This document shows positions 41,534 through 50,091 of a DNA stretch of 64,000 nucleotides, piece by piece. Origin of the DNA: Bacillus sp. FJAT-22090. Its GTDB lineage: Bacteria > Bacillota > Bacilli > Bacillales_A > Planococcaceae. The notes beneath the pieces are model-generated. The model saw only the letters and a program-made list of their open reading frames with translations. It was not told the origin of the DNA and searched no databases. The first letter of the stretch is position 1. Every line of letters starts with the position of its first letter. The stretch covers positions 124,001-188,000 of the forward strand of contig NZ_CP012601.1 of NCBI RefSeq assembly GCF_001278755.1, given 5' to 3'. The position numbers and the translations under genes are program-made.

Positions 41534-42331
41534 TTAGGATTTCAATTCTAATGACTCTACTAAAATAAACAAGTGTTCCATATGTTCCGGGAAAATTTTT
41601 TCTATAATAACTCTCGAAACAGAAGTTATTAAAGACCTGGTAATTTTAAGATTAAATTCGTCCTTTAAGTCTACATTTTGATATCGAATGGGTCTTAAAT
41701 AAGTACCAGAATCATCACTGTAAAAATCACGCAAAGCCGTATAACCATGTGCATCTACTGATAACATCCCATATATGAAATCAATGAGACGATTATGAGG
41801 CTCTTTCCTTCCTATAAACTTTGCTAGAGCATTTATTCACTTAGGACCTCCATCTAATGAATACCACTTTGGTTCATTATCAGTATGTGGCTTATTTATA
41901 TCAATTTTCCGCTTTTTCCACTCTTTTAAAATGTTTTGGTATCTATCACTTGCTAATTCATTTTTAAGTATTTTTATCTTTTCTTTTGTATTTTCATCTA
42001 AATTTTTGGCCAATCTATTTTCTCCAACTTTTATCTGCTGAATATAATATCCTACTCTATAAGCTGAAGTGCGTTTTTCTATATTGACATCATCCATTAA
42101 TATGTACTTCAATGAAAGAAAGATTTCTATAGCCCCTCTAAAGTTAAGAGAGGCTGGTCCATGAAGTCCTTTTTCGGCAGCCACGTAGACACCATCTGCA
42201 AATTCTATTAGTTTTCGATATAAAGCTATAATAACTTCTGTTGAACGATTCAATTCATTATTCGCTAGATATTCGGTTATTAAATTTTCACCAAACCTCA
42301 TTGTTAGATCAAGCTCTTCAAACTTGTTCAT
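41534..42331 (-). pseudogene. DUF5677-like gene broken by one in-frame TGA
   Basis: Two open frames (42331-41837 and 41767-41534) are in the same phase and joined by open sequence; only a TGA at 41837-41839 separates them. Together they code ~265 residues: MNKFEELDLTMRFGENLI..., with RGAIEIFLSLKYILMD and a later IYGMLSVDAHGYTALRDFY. The helical layout with the Ser/His motif near the end (LSVDAHG) resembles DUF5677-type proteins of defence neighbourhoods; I am not sure of the family. AGGAGAG precedes the ATG. It could be a recent inactivation. Confidence 0.65.
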
Positions 42332-42589
42332 AGATATATCTCTCCTTTTTTTTCCTATTCAAATCACTAAATATTCCCTTCACTATAATTGATTTCTTCT
42401 ATTTATATATTCTCTCCAAATAACTATCATTTCCAACTATGAATCGCGTGGTTTTCTTTTGCAAAAACCTTATACCAGTTTAGATTTTATTATATCCTAA
42501 TTGTGGAAGGGGTGGAAATAGGGTGTATAAAGAACCACCTGTAGTAACATGGTCTACATTGATAAGATTTATCAAAAATTAATGTGAAT

Positions 42590-42609
42590 TTTTGCACCAA
42601 TTTTGCACC
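42590..42609. repeat. Paired direct repeats TTGCACCAAT/TTGCACCAAC
   Basis: Two copies of the 9-mer TTGCACCAA spaced by 11 bases. Similar pairs lie at 42857-42877 and 49244-49264. Candidate integrase arm sites or the last codons of lost integrases. Confidence 0.45.
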
Positions 42610-42654
42610 AACTACTAAAATAGAAAAAAATTTTGAATTAATAAATCCACATAC

Positions 42655-42875
42655 ATTTATGCATCAAGACTTGTGGATTATGAATTTAATGGTCCCGACT
42701 GGTCTCGAACCAGCGACCCCCACCTTGTCGAAAGTATCTGGCCAAATTAAGCTAGTTCAGCTCAGTAAATTAAGTATGAGAAACGTTGATTTATCAAGGT
42801 TTTCATCAATCATAAAATCAACTGAGTTAAATAAAAACAACTGAAAAAAATAATTTTGTGAGCATTTTGGTGAGC
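42655..42875. repeat. Module-boundary repeat, copy 1, with tRNA-3'-end-like remnant
   Basis: TTATGCATCAAGACTTGTG, TGGTCCCGACTGGTCTCGAA, CCAGCGACCCCCACCTTGTC and TATCTGG recur in order at 52130-52210 with mutations. The minus strand reads GGGTCGCTGGTTCGAGACCA-GTCGGGACCA, which folds as a T arm (CTGG-TTCGAGA-CCAG) followed by an acceptor-like end. Behind it, the paired direct repeat GTGAGCATTTTGGTGAGCA lies at 42857-42875. Confidence 0.65.
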
Positions 42876-42975
42876 AAGTGATCTGTTACAAACTGATTAT
42901 AGAAAGTATTTTAAAATTTCCTTTAGTTTTTAATATGTACACATTTAACCTGAGTGGATGTAGCAAAACAAGAGG

Positions 42976-43022
42976 TGTTGGCGAGCTCGATTCTAATGAT
43001 GGGAATCGAGCCTTTATTTTCT
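42976..43022 (+). terminator. Hairpin with T-rich tail in gene-free stretch
   Basis: GGCGAGCTCGATTC and GAATCGAGCC pair, followed by TTTATTTT. It may be the terminator of a gene that was lost. Confidence 0.6.
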
Positions 43023-43099
43023 TTATTTCTACTGGAATTCCTTTAAATTTATACTGGTAAATACAGGGTAGAAATTAAATGAGCGATGTCATCTGTTTA

Positions 43100-43382
43100 T
43101 TAGATATTCTGTTTAAATGCAATTTGTTCGTTTTTAAGATTGATTTCTTTTTTTCTCCCACCCATAATCTAACCAGACACTACATTGTCTAGATTTCTCT
43201 GTATAAGAATTGGCCCACCTTGCTTTATTATTCCTTGCTGTATAAGGTAGATTTCTTTAAATAATGTTTTCGATTGCTTGAAAAGATAATGTTATTTCTA
43301 ACTTTCCTTCATGCGCTTGTTTATTTAGAAACTGACTTAAAGGTAATGATCTGATACTTTGCTCATGAAATTCAACTCCCAT
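43100..43382 (-). pseudogene. Remnant of a DNA-processing-associated small gene
   Basis: Translated on the minus strand from 43382 it reads MGVEFHEQSIRSLPLSQFLN, then LEITLSFQAIENII, a TAA, and RNLPYTARNNKARWANSY followed by CSVWLDYGWE; after that one frameshift restores INLKNEQIAFKQN and a stop. The pattern 'f..Ie.i....LP.sA...r..WaN......aWl..Gw.v..vd.....v.F' is a common small family near restriction and replication genes. It is clearly inactive. Confidence 0.5.
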
Positions 43383-43667
43383 GTTTTTTTCACTTTATCT
43401 ATCGAAATTCCACATAGCTGTTCTCTGTTCAATATTTAAATGCAATTTCTTTCGTTTTGCACTTCATCCATCTCACCATCCTATAAATTTCATAAGTAGG
43501 AGCAGCGATGTATGAAGTGGTAAGGAAAGACCAGTAAACATTGAGTTTTAACGTTTACAGATTGTTCAAATGATATATTCTACTGGTCTAAATATTCAAA
43601 TATATATAAACATTTGAATTGAATAACTATATAATGGTATTAAATAGATTTAAATGGGGGTTAATGG
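43383..43667 (+). promoter_or_regulatory. Upstream region of the primase-RT gene with two inverted repeats
   Basis: AGACCAGTA (43528-43536) pairs with TACTGGTCT (43581-43589), and ATTCAAAT (43594-43601) pairs with ATTTGAAT (43612-43619). A -10 box TATAAT lies at 43630-43635; the second inverted repeat covers the place of the -35 box. This looks like an operator and/or a structured RNA. Some defence reverse transcriptases use a neighbouring non-coding RNA, so an RNA here is possible but not shown. Confidence 0.5.
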
Positions 43668-46600
43668 GTGGTTATTCAATCAACAGCTATTTCTAATAGT
43701 AGTGGAAAAGGTGCTTATAGAGAGGTATCAAAATTAATACAACAAGTCTTCTTTTATAATCAAGAAGCTTATGGTAAACAACAATTTGATGAGAATGGAA
43801 AAGTAATATATAAAACAATTTATAGCCGAATAGATGCTCATATTATTCATTATTCAATAGAGAATAAAAAAGCATTAATGGCGTATCAACAAAAGTTTAA
43901 TAAATTAAAGTGGCTATGTTTAGACTTCGATATCAAGAGTTCTGTATTAGAATCTGGATATGATTTTTTTAAGGATGATATACATAGACCTTTGTTAATA
44001 CAAGAGGTAAATAAAGCAATAAACTATTTGAATGAAAATAAAATCAATTATTTATTGGAGTTCTCTGGAAGCAGAGGGTTCCACATTTGGATTGTTTTAG
44101 ATTGTGAAGTTAGCAAACAGTTAGGAAGTAAGATACTTGAGAGTCTAGTAGAGAATTTTAGTTTTGATTATTTAAATGACAAATCAAGTTCAATCGTTTT
44201 AGATATGTATCCTAAAAATGCTAATCCGAAAGGAAATAAAATTGGCTTAGGAGTAAAAATCCCTGTGTCTTTTCATCTGAAAAGTGGAAGATACTCTATG
44301 TTATTGAGTAGTATAGATGATGTTGATATAGTAACAGAGTTAACTACAAAAATAATATCTGAACAAGAAAATATTCTGAGAGACTATAAAGTTAATGATA
44401 TTAACGATTTGATAAAAGTCTTAGGTATAAGTATATCTGTTGAGGAAAAAAAATATGACAGAATGATTGGAACTGTTGATAAAAGTGAGAGTTTAACAAA
44501 TATAATTACCAAGTTATCCAAATGTGGTGTTTACAAACATTTATTTTCAAAAAGCATAGCTGATTTAAATGAATTCGATAGAGCAATTATAGTAGGCACA
44601 TTTATAAGATTGAGAAATGATTCGGATCTATATTACGGTAAAAAACTACTATTAGAATTTTTTGCTGAGGATGCAGAAAAATTTAATGAAACAATTACTA
44701 GAGATAAGTTAGAATTAATGCAAAATTTTTATCCACCATCAATAGAATATCTTCACAAAAAATATGATATAGATTGTTCTCATTGTAATGGCATCAATAA
44801 TATTCTGGAGTTGATTGAAGGAATAACTTTACAAGAGGATTTAAATTCAGAGGAAAGGTTTTTAAATTGGATTATTAGAGCAGAAAAAAAATACTTAACT
44901 CAAAATGATGAAGTTCCTTTGAATCATATATATGATGAGCTTAGCGAGGTTTCTATAGAAGATTTAAAAATGAAAATAGAAGGAATTTCTATGGGGGAGT
45001 ACCCCATGATATCGGCAAATATTTTCATCAGGAAAGAAGAGGAAAAAGAAAGAATTTTATATGGTTTATCTGCTCCTGATAGAGTGTTAACATCATACAT
45101 AATGTACGAAATAAATAAAATATTATATGGAGAATATAGCTCTACAAATTCATATAGTTATAAATTAAATTATGATTTTAGATACAATGATATATTTGTC
45201 AATTGGAATAGAATGTGGTTAATGTATGTTAAGGAAATTGAAGATAAAATATTTAATGAAGCCTATAATGATTACTATATATTAAAGTTAGATATACGAG
45301 GTTTCTATGATTCAATAAATAGAATTTTTTTAAGGGAAATATTATATAACAAACCTTCGACAATGATTGAACTAATATTAAAAAATTTAAGTCCAGAAGA
45401 AAAACGAAAATATGTTTATATGTGCGAATATTTGATTGATGCTGCAAGTAAAGTCAGTAGTACGGGTGTCCCTCAAGGACCAGCATTTGCTAGGTATCTA
45501 GCTGAAATTTATTTAGCTCCTTTAGATCAATTAATAAGTTCGAATATTATAGATGGGTTTGAACATTACTATAGATATGTTGATGATATGGTGATAATAG
45601 TCGAAACAAAAGAGAAAGCAGAGGCTTTATTAGGGGATATTAAAAATTATTTAAATACAAGGGATTTAAACTTAAATGACAAAGTAAAACATGGTTATGT
45701 TAACGAATTAAAATACGAAATAATTAACCAAGATTTACAAAAATATTTTGTTGATTCAATAGATGAAGACACTGCCCCTATAAAGGTTATTAACAAGGCT
45801 ATTGAGATGTTAAATGAGATGTTAAATGATACTTATGATAGTCTTAACAAAAAGAATCTGCCGTTTTTCTTAACACATTTAATAGATGCAGATTATTTAC
45901 AAAGTAAATTAGAAGTAATTGTACCAAATGTAGTAAATTCTGAGATAGGAAGAGGTAGTTTATTTAAGCACTTCTATAAAAATATAATATTTAAACATTC
46001 AGAATTTATTAGTATAGATTTCTATAAATTATTAAAAGGCTTATCGCGTGCAAATTTTATAAATGAAATGGCAAAGAATGTGGAATTGATTTCAGAAGAG
46101 GTTGTCGCAGAAATAATTCAGTATTACCTTAATGAAGATTTATTTCCATATGAAAGGGTAGAGTTGTTACGTATTCTTTTAAAAACTGGATATAAATGCG
46201 AATTAAATTTAGCTTATGAGGATTTAGAGATTATTTTATTTTTAGTTAAGTATACTAACGATATAATTTGGTCGGATGAATTATTGAAACAAGTAACAAA
46301 GCATTTACAAGGAAAGACAGATAAAAGAGAAGTTATTATTAATTTAGAGGATCTTTTAAATTCCTCCAAAAAGATTGTGGATACTTCGAATATAGTTCAG
46401 ACAATTTACATTTCTTTATCTTTACATTTTGATGATTTATATAGTAAGGATATTTCACAAAAGATTTTCAATTTAATTTCTTATGTATCAATTTTTTTAG
46501 AAGAAATCCAAGTAAAAGATATTTGGAGAAAATTCTATAAGTCTGTAAACGGAAGTCCACTAAATTTAAATACAAGACAATGGTATAAGTTTAAATCAAT

Positions 46601-48986
46601 TATCAATAAAGCTGAATTAAATGATGCAACTGTTATTGTTATTTTAACAAGGGTATTTAAGAGAGAAGGCATAATTCAATCTATAGGCACATCTAAAACC
46701 GAAGAAGAATATGCTCTCTATTTATTTTTATTTTTATTTAAAAGTGAAGAATATAACGAGCGTACGTTAATGGTAGAAAAAGTTAAAGAAATCGTAGAAG
46801 AAAATAATATTGAGTTTCTTAGATGGTGTTTGGACGAGGATGTAAGATATTTCCCTAGTGATGAATTTGCAATAAAAAATATACAATTCAATAATAGAAT
46901 TGTGATGATTAATAACCAAAAGTTGTTAGTTCGTGGACTTCCGGAAATTTTTGTGGACTATGAAGAGCATGAGATAAAGAATGATTTGTGGTATAACGAT
47001 AGCGAATATAACTATATAGAAATTGATGTCAATGAACAATTATTAAATATAGAAGATAAGATATTTAGTATGCATTTATTTGAGGCGCTAGATTTTTTAA
47101 TTAGCACAGAAGAAATGAGCAATTACAACGGGCGATATATAAATGTTTTTGAGAAAGGTACATTTATTGCAGCGGAAAAAAAGCTTCAAATGTCGTACAG
47201 TAAAAACGATAAATTTATAGTATTAAATGATAGTGACCCAGTTTTAAATAGTAGATCACATTTTATAAATGCTCTTATAAAAGTTTTCAAAAAAACAAAA
47301 GTTCAAAATGTGGAATATAACCTTAAATATAGTATAGAATCTGAAAAGTTCTTTGATGAATTTGTTCCGAAGAGTATAGATAAACCTCTAGAAATATGGG
47401 AATATTTAAAAATTCTTAATATGAATCTGAAGAGATATATCGAAAGTTTAGGAGATAAGATTTATGTTGTTGAATTAGCGAAAATTGAAAGTATTAAAGA
47501 ATATGTGAATCAGGTAAGTAGAATCAAATCCAATGAAAAGTCAAAAGGAGAAGTTCAATTCGGGAAGTTTTCAAAAGTACTTAGAATCCTAAATTTATAT
47601 CATTCTTTAAATCCTAATAGTGAATTTGAAAAACATTTATTATATTCACATCAAGAATTAGATCCTTCTAATCTACAAGTATTAATATCAGGAGTTATAT
47701 TATCTATTACTAAAAATATTGAACATGAAGATTTAAATTTTATATGTGATTTTTTAAATCAAGAATTGAATCAAATAAAAGAGAATCATCCCAATTTAAC
47801 AGACTTTGAATTGATAGATGTTCAAAGGCATCCGTTTAATAAAAATAAAATTAAAATTAATGGAACTGATTATGAAATAGAAAATATAGACATATATGAA
47901 TATGGTGCTGAATCAGTAATAAGAGAGCTAAGTATTAAGGACATTATGAATTTAGAAACAAATTATATATACTTTAATAAGCAGCTAATGGTAGTGTTAC
48001 CTAATGTAATTGCAAAATCAATTGAAATAATAGGGAATAAAGTAAATACGTTTGATAAAATACACTTTGTTCAAAATGCACATATTAGCAATATAGACGG
48101 TTATAATCAATCTATAAATGTAATAATGAATCAAAATCAAGTTTCAAAGGCAGAAGCTGAAATGAGATTATATGATTTTTTAAAAGATAAAGAGAACCGA
48201 TATTATGAATCTATTATAAATGTGATATCTTCTTATAGGATTATGGATAAGTCTGAAATTAATTACCTAGTTGAAACAATAAAATTAAAAGTAGATTTAA
48301 ATAATGAAATGGACTGTATTTTACCCCTAAAATCAGATAGTGATGATAATGGTTTGCATCAAATTTTATATGTCAAAAATAAAGAGATTTTTGATAGAAA
48401 CACACCGTACAAAAAAAGGTTAATTAATGATTTTGAAAAACTTAATACTGCTCAAAATTTAAATGAGATAATAATCGTATCTGATATTGGTGTAAGTGGT
48501 AAACAATTTATTGATACTTTTAAGAAATATTGTGAAGTTAAAAAAGGTATTAATTTAAAATCTGTATATCATAAAATAAAAGATGGGGAGATATTTAAGG
48601 GGAATATATTGAATGCTGGTAAAATATTGATTTTGACTTGTGTTTATACAGATAAGTTTAAAAGTAGTATTCAAGAATATTTTGATGAGATTGGTTATAG
48701 AGGGTCATTAGAATTTTTGGGAACTAAAATTAATTATAAAGACTATTTATTTAATACACTTATTGATAAGAAAATTAACAGAGAATTATTTATAGAGTTT
48801 ATAAATAAATATTTTGCGGATAAAGATCTTAGAGTGAGTGGCAATAGTTATTTAGACTTTATAAGCCAAGTTGAAGATGATGATACCAAAAATATGCTAA
48901 TATGCAGATACAAAAGCATGCCAAAATATCACCATGTAATATTAACTAAAAATAATGCAATTTTTAATTATAGAAACGACAAATAG
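43668..48986 (+). CDS. Primase (AEP) - reverse transcriptase - PRTase-like fusion protein
   Basis: A 1772-residue protein with GTG start behind ATGGGGG. Residues ~1-230: archaeo-eukaryotic primase-type domain; metal motif LCLDFDIK (Asp86, Asp88), SGSRGFHIW (Ser133-Trp141, His139) and the later VLDMYPKNANPKGNKIGLGV, as in primases of the TOTE/herpes-like group. Residues ~470-740: reverse transcriptase; LDIRGFYDS (Asp542), GVPQGP (600-605), YVDD (637-640), all catalytic residues kept. Residues ~750-1450: long helical region. Residues ~1560-1720: PLKSDSDDNG and IIIVSDIGVSGKQF (V1604-K1612), resembling the PRPP loop of phosphoribosyltransferases, with RGSLEFLG after it. I recall primase-containing UG/Abi reverse transcriptases (UG10, DRT type 7) and a PRTase-CE domain from conflict systems; this protein fits them. 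Anti-phage defence is inferred. It stands alone in module B. Confidence 0.85.
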   Translation: MVIQSTAISNSSGKGAYREVSKLIQQVFFYNQEAYGKQQFDENGKVIYKTIYSRIDAHIIHYSIENKKALMAYQQKFNKLKWLCLDFDIKSSVLESGYDFFKDDIHRPLLIQEVNKAINYLNENKINYLLEFSGSRGFHIWIVLDCEVSKQLGSKILESLVENFSFDYLNDKSSSIVLDMYPKNANPKGNKIGLGVKIPVSFHLKSGRYSMLLSSIDDVDIVTELTTKIISEQENILRDYKVNDINDLIKVLGISISVEEKKYDRMIGTVDKSESLTNIITKLSKCGVYKHLFSKSIADLNEFDRAIIVGTFIRLRNDSDLYYGKKLLLEFFAEDAEKFNETITRDKLELMQNFYPPSIEYLHKKYDIDCSHCNGINNILELIEGITLQEDLNSEERFLNWIIRAEKKYLTQNDEVPLNHIYDELSEVSIEDLKMKIEGISMGEYPMISANIFIRKEEEKERILYGLSAPDRVLTSYIMYEINKILYGEYSSTNSYSYKLNYDFRYNDIFVNWNRMWLMYVKEIEDKIFNEAYNDYYILKLDIRGFYDSINRIFLREILYNKPSTMIELILKNLSPEEKRKYVYMCEYLIDAASKVSSTGVPQGPAFARYLAEIYLAPLDQLISSNIIDGFEHYYRYVDDMVIIVETKEKAEALLGDIKNYLNTRDLNLNDKVKHGYVNELKYEIINQDLQKYFVDSIDEDTAPIKVINKAIEMLNEMLNDTYDSLNKKNLPFFLTHLIDADYLQSKLEVIVPNVVNSEIGRGSLFKHFYKNIIFKHSEFISIDFYKLLKGLSRANFINEMAKNVELISEEVVAEIIQYYLNEDLFPYERVELLRILLKTGYKCELNLAYEDLEIILFLVKYTNDIIWSDELLKQVTKHLQGKTDKREVIINLEDLLNSSKKIVDTSNIVQTIYISLSLHFDDLYSKDISQKIFNLISYVSIFLEEIQVKDIWRKFYKSVNGSPLNLNTRQWYKFKSIINKAELNDATVIVILTRVFKREGIIQSIGTSKTEEEYALYLFLFLFKSEEYNERTLMVEKVKEIVEENNIEFLRWCLDEDVRYFPSDEFAIKNIQFNNRIVMINNQKLLVRGLPEIFVDYEEHEIKNDLWYNDSEYNYIEIDVNEQLLNIEDKIFSMHLFEALDFLISTEEMSNYNGRYINVFEKGTFIAAEKKLQMSYSKNDKFIVLNDSDPVLNSRSHFINALIKVFKKTKVQNVEYNLKYSIESEKFFDEFVPKSIDKPLEIWEYLKILNMNLKRYIESLGDKIYVVELAKIESIKEYVNQVSRIKSNEKSKGEVQFGKFSKVLRILNLYHSLNPNSEFEKHLLYSHQELDPSNLQVLISGVILSITKNIEHEDLNFICDFLNQELNQIKENHPNLTDFELIDVQRHPFNKNKIKINGTDYEIENIDIYEYGAESVIRELSIKDIMNLETNYIYFNKQLMVVLPNVIAKSIEIIGNKVNTFDKIHFVQNAHISNIDGYNQSINVIMNQNQVSKAEAEMRLYDFLKDKENRYYESIINVISSYRIMDKSEINYLVETIKLKVDLNNEMDCILPLKSDSDDNGLHQILYVKNKEIFDRNTPYKKRLINDFEKLNTAQNLNEIIIVSDIGVSGKQFIDTFKKYCEVKKGINLKSVYHKIKDGEIFKGNILNAGKILILTCVYTDKFKSSIQEYFDEIGYRGSLEFLGTKINYKDYLFNTLIDKKINRELFIEFINKYFADKDLRVSGNSYLDFISQVEDDDTKNMLICRYKSMPKYHHVILTKNNAIFNYRNDK

Positions 48987-49569
48987 ATTTATCTCTTTTT
49001 CTTTACACAAATATTATACAAGTCTACCTTTAATTGCTTGTCATCCAAGGCGATATCATCGGAAAATTTACAATCAAGTCAAATTGAAAACACCCGCAGA
49101 CGTGATAAACAAGCGTTTTTGGGTGTTTTTATGTTTTTAAGCAGTTGATAGAAAACGATAAGATTTGAAGCCTGATTTAAAAAGGTTTTCGCAGTTGTGA
49201 TAATCATTTGAGTAAAATAAGATCGGTTCAAAAAATTAATTATGCGGACAAATTGCGGACAAATGAGTGAACAGGTGGTCAGTATTACTTCTGGGATAGA
49301 AACAGTATATAACAGTTTTATTTCCTTGCAATTTTTTAATAATCCTATAGATGGGATATTACAAAAAAATACCTTAAGCTATATTAACAGTTAAAATAAT
49401 GTTCACTTGTTTAAAAAACAGGTGGCATTTTTTGAAGTAAATATTATGTCGTTATATTACTTAATATGATCTATCCTTTAACAACTTTAAAGAGAAATAA
49501 TAATTTTGTTTATTTATTTAAGTATAGTAATGTAGAATTACAGAAAATAGGTATTTAGGAGGGAATTTT
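48987..49569. other. Gene-free stretch between modules B and C
   Basis: Holds a weak hairpin (AAAACACCC / GGGTGTTTTT, 49086-49137) that may end the primase-RT transcript, the paired direct repeat GCGGACAAATTGCGGACAAA at 49244-49263, and a terminator (CACTTGTTT / AAACAGGTG plus T run, 49404-49433). No gene seen; a structured RNA cannot be excluded. Confidence 0.6.
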
Positions 49570-50040
49570 TTGAATAAACCATCATTATCAATATTTTTGG
49601 GAATAGGAGCAGAAATAGGTTTTGGGCTGCCATCAGGGGGGAAATTCGCATGAGAAATTTTCAAATGTTCAACCGAAGAGGAAAAAGAGGTTATTCGTCA
49701 ATAAAATCAAGGTATTAATCGAATGACTCAACTTGCTAAACAAATGGCCTACTGATAATTACTCAAATAAACTTCTAAATGTTTTTGGTAACTGAGAATT
49801 TGAATGATTAATAGCTTCAAGCTCAGGGAATCAACGGTTTAACATTCTAAACTACCTCAATAACTTTGATGAAAAAGTCACTAGCCTTCTACAAGATTGG
49901 TATCTATGAACTCTCCTTTTTGGAGTTGGCCAATTAAATGGGACCTTTGATTTAAGTGCAATGACTTATCCAATGAATCTATTAAAGAATATTAATTCTC
50001 AGGTTTCTAAAAGGAAGGTATACTTTGTGAAACTTAATAA
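49570..50040 (+). pseudogene. Broken gene with Gly-rich N-terminal motif, upstream of the nuclease gene
   Basis: From a TTG with AGGAGGG upstream the frame reads NKPSLSIFLGIGAEIGFGLP SGGKFA (20-residue part shown first), then a TGA, EIFKCSTEEEKEVIRQ, a TAA, NQGINRMTQLAKQMAY, a TGA, and later NILNYLNNFDEKVTSLLQDW and VKLNKELCLIKIKNIF. The start resembles the 'FLGAGAS...G.PSG..fa.ei' motif at the N-terminus of SIR2-like proteins, but I cannot assign it firmly. At least four stops make it inactive. It may have been the partner of the next gene, which begins 50 bases later. Confidence 0.55.
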
Positions 50041-50091
50041 AGAATTATGCTTAATAAAAATAAAGAATATTTTTTAAAAGGGAGAATAAAC

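Noticed and set aside
42584-43060. ORFs of 86 and 60 codons
   Set aside because: They run through the tRNA-like remnant and a hairpin, have no ribosome sites, and resemble no protein.
43668-48986. Retron or group II intron reverse transcriptase
   Set aside because: No maturase or endonuclease domain, no msr/msd-like structure seen with certainty, and the RT is embedded in a much larger chain with a primase-type N-terminus.
48955-49140. ORF of 61 codons after the primase-RT gene
   Set aside because: Overlaps the end of the large gene in another frame and runs into a hairpin; no ribosome site.
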